Assembly (NCBI GenBank): GCA_028289445.1
Contig: JANQPO010000004.1
Coordinates: forward strand, 186,001 to 250,000
From: Tepidamorphaceae bacterium
GTDB taxonomy: Bacteria > Pseudomonadota > Alphaproteobacteria > Rhizobiales > JAKSCL01
Length of the DNA: 64,000 nt
Direction: 5' to 3'
Shown here: one piece after another, positions 25,738 to 34,426 of the stretch
How positions within the stretch are numbered: the first letter of the stretch is position 1
Layout of the letters: each line of letters begins with the position of its first letter
The notes under the pieces: generated by a model
The model's database searches: none
The model's input: only the letters and a program-made list of their open reading frames with translations
Told to the model about the DNA's origin: nothing
Made by a program: the position numbers and the translations under genes

Positions 25738-27807
25738 ATGACCGATCTGACCTCAAAACTCGGCGACACAGCAACACTCTCCCTCCTTTACTTCGCGACG
25801 GAGGCCATGGCGCGTGTCTCAACGCCGTTCTGGGTTTTCGACATCGACAATTCCCGCGTTGTCTGGGCCAACGCGCCGGCGATCGAGCTGTGGCAAGCGG
25901 ACTCGCTTGAGGAACTGACGGCACGCGACATGGGCGCTGACATGTCCGTCGGCGTCCGGACACGGCTCAGCCAATACCAGGAAGATTTCGAGGCCAATCA
26001 CGACAGTTTCAACGAGCTTTGGACCCTTTATCCCAACGGCACCCCACGGTCGGTCCGCGTCCTGTTCAGCGGCTTCCGATTAGAGGACGGCCGCATGGGC
26101 ATGTTGTGCGAGGCACGAGACGAAAACAACGAAACGCCTGAATCGCTGCGCAGCGCCGAAGCCCTTCTCCACACATCGGTGATGATCGCGCAGTACGCCG
26201 ACGACGGCACGCTGCTCTATTCCAATCCGGCAGCCCGCGCCAGCCATCGCAACCCGAACGAATGCCTGAAGGATCGTTTCGCCGATCAGGCCGAATATGA
26301 AACATTGGCCAATCGCCTCGCTCGCCACGGCGAATGTCGTATGGCGGCGCGCGTGCAGACCACGCACGGTGTACGCTGGCATGAGATCACCGCTCGGGAG
26401 TGCAGCGATGCGGTGACCGGCGGCAAGGCCTACCTCTTGACGGAAAGCGATATCTCCGACCTCAAGGAAACCGAGCGGCGTGTACGCTATCTCGCTGATC
26501 ACGACGTGCTCACCGGTCTGCCAAACCGCAACTACGTTCAAAATCACCTGCCGCACGAAATCCTTGAAGCCCAGACCAATAACCGGTCGATGGCCTTCAT
26601 GATTCTCGATCTGGATCGGTTCAAATCGATCAATGACCTGCTCGGTCACGCGGCCGGGGATGAACTTCTTGTCAAGGTCGGCACCCGGCTGAAGCGGCTT
26701 TGCGGGGACGATGGCCTTGTCGCCCGTCTTGGCGGCGACGAATTTCTCATCTGTGTCTACGATGCCGATCGCATGGACAGGCATCGCGATCTCGGAGAGG
26801 CAATTCTTGAGGCCTTCCGCGAAGAGATCGTCATACGCGCGCACAAGTTCGCGGTCACGCCGAGCATTGGCGTCAGCCGGCTGCCGAACGATGGTGCGGA
26901 TCTGTCCACGCTGTTGGTCAACGCCGACCTGGCGCTTTACGAGGCCAAGCAGTCAGGACGCAACACATCCATTGTCTTCTCACCCGCCCTACAGCGACGG
27001 CATGAGGAGCAGCTTAAGCTCGAAGCCGACCTACAAAAGGCGATCGAGAACCAGGAATTCGAGATGTTCTTCCAGCCGCGGCTCGAAACAGCCAGCGGCG
27101 AGATCGTCGGTGCCGAGGGCCTGATACGCTGGCGCCACCCGAGTCGCGGGCTCCTCGAACCGCGCGAGTTCATTCCCGTTTGTGAAGAAACCGGCCTCAT
27201 CAACGAGATCGGGGTTTGGGTCATCAATCAGATTGGCATGGAGCAAAAACGCCTTGCCGACGATGGCCACGACATCATGCTTTCGCTGAATCTTTCGCCA
27301 CGCCAGTTCAGCGACCCAAAACTGTCCAACGCCATCTTTGAACTCGATCGTGTGACGGGCTGCGAGCCCGGTAAGATTGAATTGGAAATCACCGAGTCCA
27401 TGCTAATGGGCGACGATGACTCCGTCATTCAGCAGCTATCGGCGTTCCGCGATAAGGGGTTCAAGATCGCCATCGATGACTTTGGCACCGGTTTCTGCAA
27501 CCTCGCCTACATTCAGCGCTACCCGATCACCAGCCTGAAGATCGACCGCTCCTTCATCACCAACATCGAAGTGAACGGTGCGGTGACGAGCCTCATCATG
27601 TCGCTTTGCCATCTCATCGGCGTCAAGGCTGTCGCGGAGGGTGTCGAAACGGAAAGTCAACTCGCCTGGCTGCAATCCAAGAACTGCGACGAATATCAGG
27701 GCTATCTGTTTAGCCCGCCGGTGCCTCTCGACGATTTCGTCAATCTGCTGAAGGGTCGCAAGCCGGCGCCCGACAATCTAGTCTTCCTCGATCGCGCGCA
27801 GGCTTGA
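25738..27807 (+). CDS. PAS-GGDEF-EAL cyclic-di-GMP signalling protein
   Basis: 689 residues, no membrane segment. Two PAS-like sensory regions (about 20-125 and 140-245) are followed by a GGDEF domain with an intact motif LGGDEF at 331-336, so a cyclase is possible. The C-terminal EAL domain has the catalytic landmarks NLSPRQF, LEITES (549-554), DDFGTG (580-585), KIDRSF and AEGVET. The name-giving motif reads EGL (460-462) instead of EAL. No RxxD inhibitory site is evident five residues before GGDEF. The likely role is c-di-GMP turnover controlled by a PAS signal. Confidence 0.92.
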   Translation: MTDLTSKLGDTATLSLLYFATEAMARVSTPFWVFDIDNSRVVWANAPAIELWQADSLEELTARDMGADMSVGVRTRLSQYQEDFEANHDSFNELWTLYPNGTPRSVRVLFSGFRLEDGRMGMLCEARDENNETPESLRSAEALLHTSVMIAQYADDGTLLYSNPAARASHRNPNECLKDRFADQAEYETLANRLARHGECRMAARVQTTHGVRWHEITARECSDAVTGGKAYLLTESDISDLKETERRVRYLADHDVLTGLPNRNYVQNHLPHEILEAQTNNRSMAFMILDLDRFKSINDLLGHAAGDELLVKVGTRLKRLCGDDGLVARLGGDEFLICVYDADRMDRHRDLGEAILEAFREEIVIRAHKFAVTPSIGVSRLPNDGADLSTLLVNADLALYEAKQSGRNTSIVFSPALQRRHEEQLKLEADLQKAIENQEFEMFFQPRLETASGEIVGAEGLIRWRHPSRGLLEPREFIPVCEETGLINEIGVWVINQIGMEQKRLADDGHDIMLSLNLSPRQFSDPKLSNAIFELDRVTGCEPGKIELEITESMLMGDDDSVIQQLSAFRDKGFKIAIDDFGTGFCNLAYIQRYPITSLKIDRSFITNIEVNGAVTSLIMSLCHLIGVKAVAEGVETESQLAWLQSKNCDEYQGYLFSPPVPLDDFVNLLKGRKPAPDNLVFLDRAQA

Positions 27808-27829
27808 CCGAACCGACGAAGCGGCGTCG

Positions 27830-30800
27830 CTAGGATGCCGCGGCATCGCCCGCGCCCATGCGCCGTATTTCAGGCGCAGCGGGAGGCGACGCGAAAAGCG
27901 CCTCATAGTCACGAATGCCAACGCCGTGCGACAGGCCGAGCGAGATCGCCTGAACCAAGAGCCGTGCGGCTTCCGGCCGTATCGCGCCGGTGCCGTCACC
28001 ATCATCCGAATCCATCCGCCCGGCAAGGTGGAGTAGATTAGAAGCAACATGGGTCATTTCGTCGCCGGAATGCTCTGCTGGGCTTGTCGTCAGCCTCTGC
28101 CGCATCCAGGTCGCGACGATGCGCTCCGCATGGCGCGTGCTTTCAGCGGCGTCCATCGAAAAGGGATGCGTGCTATCACTCTCGTGGGCTGCAAGAGGGC
28201 CGCCTGCGACAGCCGCGTTCAGCGGTTGCGACAGTTTGGAGCCATCGCGATAAAGCGCGACCGCCTTGAGCCCGAGATCGGCCGCGCGCCGGAATGCGCG
28301 TTCGCACTCCGGCACCGTCGTGCCGCTCGGCATGTTGACCGTCTTGGAAATCGCGCCGGAGACGAAAGGCTGAACCGCAGCCATCATATAGAGGTGTGCA
28401 TCGACCGACAGAAAGCGTGTCCCGTCTGATCCGCAACGCACCGAACAATCGAACACTGGAAGATGGCGAGGATTGAGACCCGGCGCACCCTCGACCGTCA
28501 AATGCCCGTAGCAATAACGATTGGCTTCGGCGACCTCCTGCTCGGTGAAGCCTAAAGACGCGAGGAGATCGAAACTTGGTTCGTTCAGTTCTTCCGCTGG
28601 CCGGCCAAGCGCCCGCGCACAGAAGCTGAGACCGAGCTTGGCGGGCGTAAACGCCGCCTTGAGGCTGTGAGCCGCATCCAGCGCATTGTCGGCGGCTTTG
28701 AGCATTTGATCCGTAAAGCCCCGCGCTCGCAGCGTCTCGTGATTGATGAATGGCGCGCCGTGCAGCGACGGATTGCCAACGGCATGTCTTGTAATCGCTG
28801 CAATTGCGTCCGCTGAGTACCCGAGACTTTCCAACGCGTCTGGAACGCAGCGATTGACGATCATCAAATCGCCGCCGCCTGCCATCTGCTTGTGCTTCAC
28901 CAGCGCGAAGTCGGGTTCGATTCCCATCGTGTCGCAATCCATCAGGAGGCTGATCGTTCCGGTCGGGGCGATGACCGTTGCCTGGGCGTTGCGGAAGCCA
29001 TGGCGTTCGCCCAAGTGCAGTGCTCGGTCCCAGGCCTCGCGCGCCCGATCGATGAGCTGGCGATTACGGCACGCGTAGCCGGACAAAGGCACCGGCAGTA
29101 CATTGAGCGCCTCGTAACCGTCACGACGTCCGTGTGCGGCGCGGCGATGATTGCGAATAACCCTCAGCATAGCCGATCGGTTTTCGGCATAGCCTGAAAA
29201 CGCGCCGATCTCGGCGGCGATCTCCGCTGAGGTCGCATAGGCGAGCCCGGTCAGCAGCGCGGTCAATGCGGCAGCCGTCTCCCGCCCCTCATCGGAATCG
29301 TAAGCAATACCGGAGGCCATCAGCAAACCGCCGAGATTACTGAAGCCAAGTCCAAGCGGCCGATAAGCCGCCGTCCGCTCGGCGATGCGCGCCGAGGGGT
29401 AAAGCGCCAGGGATACGGAGATTTCCAGCGCCAGCGTCTGGAGCCTGACCGCCTGCTCGAAGGCATCGAAATCGACGTCCATGTCCCTTGTCGCGAACGC
29501 ACGCAGATTGAGCGAAGCGAGTGTCGTGCCCGTATCGTCGAGAAACAGAAACTCCGAGCACGAATTCGACCCGTTGATCCGTTCGGTCTCGGGGCAGGTG
29601 TGCCAGGCATTGATCGTGGTGTCGTACTGGATGCCAGGATCCGCCGAAGCCCAGGCGGCGCGGGCAATTTTCGACCAGAGCGTCTGCGCGTCGACGCGCT
29701 CGGCGACATCACCGGTCGAGCGGTTGATCAGCGACCAGTCGCTGCCGGCATCGACCGCGGCCAAGAATGCATCCGTGACCCGAATGGAGTTGTTGGAATT
29801 CTGGCCGGAGACAGAGCTATAGGCATCTGAATCCCAGTTGATGTCGAATTCTTCGAAGTCGTGCCAATCCGAGCCATGCTTGGCGAGATCGATGGCACTC
29901 AGGATCGCATTATCGGGAACATTGTGTGCCCGCGCGCGCAGCACCGCGGACTTGAAGGCCGTATCGTCCGGCTCGCCATCCGTCAGCGATGCGACATTGG
30001 CACTATTGCGGAAGGCGTCAAAAACGCCGTGCAGCAATCTGTTACACAGGCGCGAGCCGGACACCAGCGAGGCGACCTTGCGCTCCTCGCGCACCTTCCA
30101 GTCGACGTAGTCCTCAATTTCGGGATGGTCCGCGTCGACGATGACCATTTTCGATGAGCGGCGCGTCGAGCCTTTGGCGGTGACCAAAGCGGCGGCGCGA
30201 TCCGACGCCTTGAGCGCCGCCAGCAGGCCGGACGATGTCCCGCCATTGGCCAGGCTCTCGGATCGGCTGCGCAAGGTTGAGAAGTTCGCACCGGTCCCCG
30301 AACCGAACTTTGCAATTTTCGCCTCGTTGGAGATGAGGTCGATGACGCCGCCGTCACGGACCAGGTCGTCGCGCACCGACTGAATGAAGCAAGAATGGAC
30401 GAACGATTGCTCCGACGCCGACGCGGCCGGCCGGGCGCGGCCATCCGATTCGTCGGCAACAAAATAGCCCTCGCCGGTGTGATCGATCCCATAGGCCCAG
30501 TGGAGACCCGTGTTGAACCATTGCGGCGAGTTCGGCGCCGCCATCTGGTGGGCCAGCATATAGCGAAGCTCGTCGTAGAAGGCGCGCGCGTCGTCCTCCG
30601 TATCGAAGTAGCCAGCCTTCCAACCGGAATAGGTCCAGGCGCCGACGATGCGGCGAAAGACCTGTCTGGCATCGTTCTCAACGCCATACCGATAGTTCTC
30701 CGGCAGGTTCGCGAGCTCCTCTTCATCGGGCACGTGGCGCCACAGCCATTCAGGGACACCATGCTCGGGAACCGACGTCAGGACCGTCGGTATGCCCGCC

Positions 30801-30985
30801 TTTCGGCAGTATTTCCGCGCCAATATATCGGCCGCCGTGCCGCTCCACTGGCTTGGAACCGCCACCGAGTCGAACTTGAACGCGATCGAGCCATCGAGAT
30901 TCCGGATCTCGACAGGACGCGTTTCAAAGGTCAAATCATGGAAAACCGGCCGATCCTCGGCCGTAAAATGCCGCACAACACGCAT
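27830..30985 (-). CDS. nrdJ: Class II (B12-dependent) ribonucleotide reductase, variant lacking key cysteines
   Basis: Reduces ribonucleotides to deoxyribonucleotides with adenosylcobalamin. The 1051 residues match the long rhizobial NrdJ family from end to end (AAPNSPQWFNTGLHWAYGI near 150; GSGTGANFS near 230; APTGTISLLMDCDTMGIEPD; FVSGAISKTVNMP). Cys199 (first of the redox pair) and the thiyl Cys476 in SNSCSE are present. The second pair cysteine is Thr487: family DDTACNLAS is DDTGTTLAS here. The protein ends without the family's C-terminal cysteine-rich tail and is about 200 residues short. The frame is intact; function may be altered or lost. Confidence 0.88.
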   Translation of the reverse strand: MRVVRHFTAEDRPVFHDLTFETRPVEIRNLDGSIAFKFDSVAVPSQWSGTAADILARKYCRKAGIPTVLTSVPEHGVPEWLWRHVPDEEELANLPENYRYGVENDARQVFRRIVGAWTYSGWKAGYFDTEDDARAFYDELRYMLAHQMAAPNSPQWFNTGLHWAYGIDHTGEGYFVADESDGRARPAASASEQSFVHSCFIQSVRDDLVRDGGVIDLISNEAKIAKFGSGTGANFSTLRSRSESLANGGTSSGLLAALKASDRAAALVTAKGSTRRSSKMVIVDADHPEIEDYVDWKVREERKVASLVSGSRLCNRLLHGVFDAFRNSANVASLTDGEPDDTAFKSAVLRARAHNVPDNAILSAIDLAKHGSDWHDFEEFDINWDSDAYSSVSGQNSNNSIRVTDAFLAAVDAGSDWSLINRSTGDVAERVDAQTLWSKIARAAWASADPGIQYDTTINAWHTCPETERINGSNSCSEFLFLDDTGTTLASLNLRAFATRDMDVDFDAFEQAVRLQTLALEISVSLALYPSARIAERTAAYRPLGLGFSNLGGLLMASGIAYDSDEGRETAAALTALLTGLAYATSAEIAAEIGAFSGYAENRSAMLRVIRNHRRAAHGRRDGYEALNVLPVPLSGYACRNRQLIDRAREAWDRALHLGERHGFRNAQATVIAPTGTISLLMDCDTMGIEPDFALVKHKQMAGGGDLMIVNRCVPDALESLGYSADAIAAITRHAVGNPSLHGAPFINHETLRARGFTDQMLKAADNALDAAHSLKAAFTPAKLGLSFCARALGRPAEELNEPSFDLLASLGFTEQEVAEANRYCYGHLTVEGAPGLNPRHLPVFDCSVRCGSDGTRFLSVDAHLYMMAAVQPFVSGAISKTVNMPSGTTVPECERAFRRAADLGLKAVALYRDGSKLSQPLNAAVAGGPLAAHESDSTHPFSMDAAESTRHAERIVATWMRQRLTTSPAEHSGDEMTHVASNLLHLAGRMDSDDGDGTGAIRPEAARLLVQAISLGLSHGVGIRDYEALFASPPAAPEIRRMGAGDAAAS

Positions 30986-31454
30986 GACCGTTTACTGACT
31001 CCGCCTCTCAATTCGCTCCGCCGCGAACGCAGCCATCCCGTCGGTCTTACGCAATCGGACCGCAACCTTAGCGATTACTCTATCGTAAGACAAAACACTA
31101 CTTAAAGTTCTGATTGGGCGCATCTATGGTTAAATTATGGGCTGTCCGTGGCACTACTATTTCTTTTGGAAGCGTAGGTCACATGCATTACACACGATTA
31201 AAGCATATTGAATTCAAAGCCTTAGATGGTAACATCATTCCGAATGAGAGATCCTGAGGCAGGTCATCCCCAGGCACACCGATCTACTAACGGTTGTCAC
31301 AACCATATGCGGCAGAGGATAAAATGTTCGCGCGACCGATCTCCGTTCGCCAGCACATAACCTCCGGTCACATTGGAGAATGCGCCATCCTGGGTCCGCT
31401 ACGGTCCGATCTGACCCTTGCGTCAGTCTTGGCAGAGTGATTTACACACGGGCC
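30986..31454. other. 469-bp divergent intergenic region, AT-rich, no gene seen
   Basis: It separates the ribonucleotide reductase gene (minus) from the RNase D gene (plus). The stretch from about 31081 to 31330 is clearly richer in A+T than its surroundings. The only dyad noted is GGTTGT-C-ACAACC around 31292-31304. No cobalamin riboswitch core, tRNA or coding frame with similarity was seen on either strand. Both divergent promoters should be here. Confidence 0.5.
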
Positions 31455-32069
31455 ATGACAAATTTTTTGCATCAAGGCGACTTGCCTACCGACGTCGACC
31501 TTGGCGCCGTCGTCGCAGTCGACACAGAAACCCTTGGCCTCAACCCGCATCGCGACCGGCTATGCCTTGTCCAAGTGTCCAGCGGCGATGGCAATGCTCA
31601 CCTCGTGCAAATCGCTGCCGGCCAGACCGAGGCGCCGCGACTATCGGCCATGTTGACCGATCCCGCAGTCGTGAAACTCTTCCATTTTGCGCGGTTCGAC
31701 TTGGCTGTTCTATCCAATGCTTTCGGCATCACGATCGGGTCGGTCTACTGCACGAAGATCGCATCGAAATTGACGCGGACCTACACCGACCGGCACAGCT
31801 TGAAAGACCTCTGCCGCGAGTTGCTCGATATTGATATATCGAAGCAGCAGCAAAGCTCGGATTGGGGCGCGGACGCGCTTAGCGAAGCGCAATTGGCGTA
31901 TGCGGCCTCCGATGTGCTCTATCTGCATGCGCTGAAGGCGGAGCTTGATCGGCTGTTGGCACGCGAGGGTCGGGCGGATCTGGCGAAAGCCTGCTTCGAT
32001 TTCCTGCCGGCGCGTGCGGCCCTCGATCTGACGGGATGGCCGGACACCGATATTTTCGCGCACTCATAG
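31455..32069 (+). CDS. Ribonuclease D-like 3'-5' exonuclease
   Basis: 204-residue DEDD-type exonuclease without the HRDC domains of full-length RNase D, as is usual in alphaproteobacteria. The motifs are VVAVDTETLGLN (Exo I, about 20-31), KLFHFARFDLAVL (Exo II) and QLAYAASDVLYL (Exo III, with Tyr in DEDDy style). It probably matures or trims tRNA/RNA 3' ends. The ATG at 31455 is the start that matches the family; upstream codons show no similarity. Confidence 0.9.
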   Translation: MTNFLHQGDLPTDVDLGAVVAVDTETLGLNPHRDRLCLVQVSSGDGNAHLVQIAAGQTEAPRLSAMLTDPAVVKLFHFARFDLAVLSNAFGITIGSVYCTKIASKLTRTYTDRHSLKDLCRELLDIDISKQQQSSDWGADALSEAQLAYAASDVLYLHALKAELDRLLAREGRADLAKACFDFLPARAALDLTGWPDTDIFAHS

Positions 32070-32162
32070 CGCGTCCGCGCTCGCGAATCTAACGCTTGCG
32101 GTTTGCCCAGATTTACCCATCTTCTTAAGCAATGAAGTGCGGCGAAAACGAACAAACGCGCG

Positions 32163-32810
32163 ATGACCGAGCTTGCCTTTGACAATTCACCGCAACGTGC
32201 CCGCGCATTTCGGGTTGCGCGCCGACACACGGCGTTGGTGCGGATCCTGCGCTTCGCGCTACCGACGGGTCTCGTGGTCGTCGTTTTCGCATTTATCGCG
32301 AGCGTCATCCTGGAATCGGTGCCGGAGTTCTCAGATTTTAGCTTCGACAATCTGAAGATCAGCGATGGCGCATTGGTCATGGAGGGGCCGCGCCTGTCGG
32401 GAATGGACCGCAATGCGCGCGACTACACGCTTGCCGCCGATCAGGCCTCGCAGACTATCGGCCAGACAGACATCGTCGACCTTGACGGGATCGACGCGAT
32501 TATGAGCGTCGACCAAGACACAAGCGTGCGTATTGTTTCTGCCAAGGGAACATTCAATCAGGCAACCGAGTCGCTCTATCTTTTTGGCGGTGTAAATGTC
32601 TCGACCAATACCGGCTACAATGTCGAGTTGGTTGATGCCACCGTCGACTTGACGGCGGGAACGGTGAATTCCGACGAACCCGTCGCGATCGATATGTTGA
32701 ATGGCACGCTTGAGGCGACCGGCGTGGAGATCATTGACCGTGGAGAGATCGTGACATTCAAGGGACGGATCAACATGGTGCTCCAGATCCACGGCGGCGA
32801 GGACGAATGA
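32163..32810 (+). CDS. lptC: LPS export protein LptC
   Basis: Bitopic inner-membrane protein of the LPS transport bridge between LptBFG and LptA. The 215 residues have a cytoplasmic N-terminus, one membrane helix (about 37-57) and a periplasmic beta-jellyroll domain. It starts MTELAFDNSPQRARAFRVAR, and the family motif MEGPRLSGMD lies near residue 77. The stop overlaps lptA by 4 bp. Confidence 0.9.
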   Translation: MTELAFDNSPQRARAFRVARRHTALVRILRFALPTGLVVVVFAFIASVILESVPEFSDFSFDNLKISDGALVMEGPRLSGMDRNARDYTLAADQASQTIGQTDIVDLDGIDAIMSVDQDTSVRIVSAKGTFNQATESLYLFGGVNVSTNTGYNVELVDATVDLTAGTVNSDEPVAIDMLNGTLEATGVEIIDRGEIVTFKGRINMVLQIHGGEDE

Positions 32811-33415
32811 CGCTGGTGTCTTACCCAATTCAGCCAAGCGGCCTTGGACAGCTTGCGTTGAGTATGGTCTTGGCGTTGATGTTCGCGGCGTTCGCGACTT
32901 CACCGGCTGAAGCACAGCAAGGTTTCGCGGATTCGATGTCCGGATTCTCCGCCAGCAGCAACGAACCGATCTCTATTGAAGCGGATTCTCTGGAAGTCCG
33001 CGACGGCGACAAGGTCGCCACCTTTATCGGCAACGTCATCGTTACCCAAGGCGAAACCGTGATGCAGACGGCCAAGCTCAAGGTCTTCTACTCCGGCTCG
33101 GCGCAGGGCGCCGGCGATCAGGACATCGAACGGCTTGAAACGGAAGGCCGCGTCGTTGTGAGTTCCGGCGATCAAAAGGCAAGCGGCGATCTGGGCGTCT
33201 TCGATGCCGCCAAGGACACGATCACATTGTCCGGCAATGTCGTTCTGTCGCAGGGCGAGAACGTCATCCAAGGCGATACGCTGTTTGTCGATCTCGCTGC
33301 TGGAACGTCCTACGTCCTATCGGAAAGCTCACAGGAACGGGGCCGTGTGCGCGGCCTTTTCACGCCGAATCGCGATCAAACCCAACCGGCGCCGGCTGAA
33401 GACGCAACGCAATAA
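32807..33415 (+). CDS. lptA: LPS export periplasmic protein LptA
   Basis: Periplasmic OstA-fold protein that carries lipopolysaccharide across the periplasm. The 202 residues have a signal peptide (about 1-37, ending SPAEAQ). The LptA/OstA core follows: ISIEADSLEVRDGDKVATFI, a GNVIVTQGETVMQ repeat, and GNVVLSQGENVIQGD. Coupled to lptC by ATGA, and followed by lptB, the usual lptC-A-B order. Confidence 0.92.
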   Translation: MTLVSYPIQPSGLGQLALSMVLALMFAAFATSPAEAQQGFADSMSGFSASSNEPISIEADSLEVRDGDKVATFIGNVIVTQGETVMQTAKLKVFYSGSAQGAGDQDIERLETEGRVVVSSGDQKASGDLGVFDAAKDTITLSGNVVLSQGENVIQGDTLFVDLAAGTSYVLSESSQERGRVRGLFTPNRDQTQPAPAEDATQ

Positions 33416-33547
33416 AGCGACGGTGTCCGCGCGCAAACAGGCTGCGGACAGATCGCCGCGTCTTTCCCTTCATGGTCGATTAACGGCTGACGCGCTAGGT
33501 CTTCTATGCAAGAAAGGGGCCGATTTGGCGGCAAGACCAGGCGATTC

Positions 33548-34405
33548 ATGGTGAACCTCGACAGATTCGGTCTGAAATCGAAGCCTCGACCGGCATCCGA
33601 CGACATCGTGCCGGACCTTCTGGTGCCCGCCCTTTCACCGGACCTGGAGCCTTATCCCCACAATCCGCAGACCGCACCGTCGGTCAACACGCTCGCCGTC
33701 GTCGGGTTGGAAAAAAGCTTCAAAAACCGCAGGGTCGTTTCTGGCGCCAGTCTGGAAGTGCATCCGGGCGAAGCCGTCGGTCTGCTCGGCCCAAACGGTG
33801 CCGGCAAGACGACGATCTTTTACATGATCACCGGCCTAATCGCCGCCGACAAAGGCCGGATCGTGCTCGATGGGCATGATATTACCGCGCTGCCAATGTA
33901 TCGACGCGCCCGGTTGGGTATTGGCTATCTCCCGCAGGAGCCTTCGATTTTTCGCGGCCTCAACGTCGAGCAGAACATTCTCGCCGTTCTCGAAGTGACC
34001 GAACCGAACCGCAAGAAACGCAAGGCGCGGCTGGACGAGTTGATGGACGAGTTCTCCATCACGCGGCTGCGCAAATCGCCATCAATCGCGCTGTCGGGCG
34101 GCGAACGTCGTCGCGTGGAGATCGCGCGAGCGCTCGCATCAAAGCCGACCTTCATGCTCCTTGATGAACCCTTCGCCGGCATCGATCCGATCGCCGTCGG
34201 CGATATTCAGGCACTTGTCCGGCACCTGACCGAGCGTGGTATCGGTGTTCTCATCACCGATCACAATGTGCGCGAAACGCTTGGGCTCATCGACCGTGCC
34301 TACATCATTCACGACGGCGCGGTTTTGATGGAAGGCAAGCCGGACGAGATCGTCGCGTCCGACGAGGTCCGCCGCCTCTATCTCGGCGAGGACTTTTCGC
34401 TCTAG
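33548..34405 (+). CDS. lptB: LPS export ABC transporter ATP-binding protein LptB
   Basis: Cytoplasmic ATPase that powers LPS extraction with LptFG. The 285 residues have Walker A GPNGAGKTT, signature LSGGERRRVEIARAL and Walker B LLDEPFAGIDP. About 45 residues before the ABC fold (KPRPASDDIVPDLLVPALS and following) form a Pro/Asp-rich extension, as in other rhizobial LptB. Start chosen at ATG 33548; an in-frame ATG at 33506 would add 14 residues. rpoN follows after 21 bp. Confidence 0.94.
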   Translation: MVNLDRFGLKSKPRPASDDIVPDLLVPALSPDLEPYPHNPQTAPSVNTLAVVGLEKSFKNRRVVSGASLEVHPGEAVGLLGPNGAGKTTIFYMITGLIAADKGRIVLDGHDITALPMYRRARLGIGYLPQEPSIFRGLNVEQNILAVLEVTEPNRKKRKARLDELMDEFSITRLRKSPSIALSGGERRRVEIARALASKPTFMLLDEPFAGIDPIAVGDIQALVRHLTERGIGVLITDHNVRETLGLIDRAYIIHDGAVLMEGKPDEIVASDEVRRLYLGEDFSL

Positions 34406-34426
34406 CCGGGCGAACCGCGAGCCGAG

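Noticed and set aside
31255..31280. B12-box-like sequence on the minus strand upstream of nrdJ (GCCTGGGGATGACCTGCC)
   Set aside because: It resembles the AGCCAGGAGACCTGCC box only with a 2-nt insertion, and the conserved riboswitch core (GCCACTG and the CCGCAACGG stretch) is missing, so I do not call a cobalamin riboswitch.
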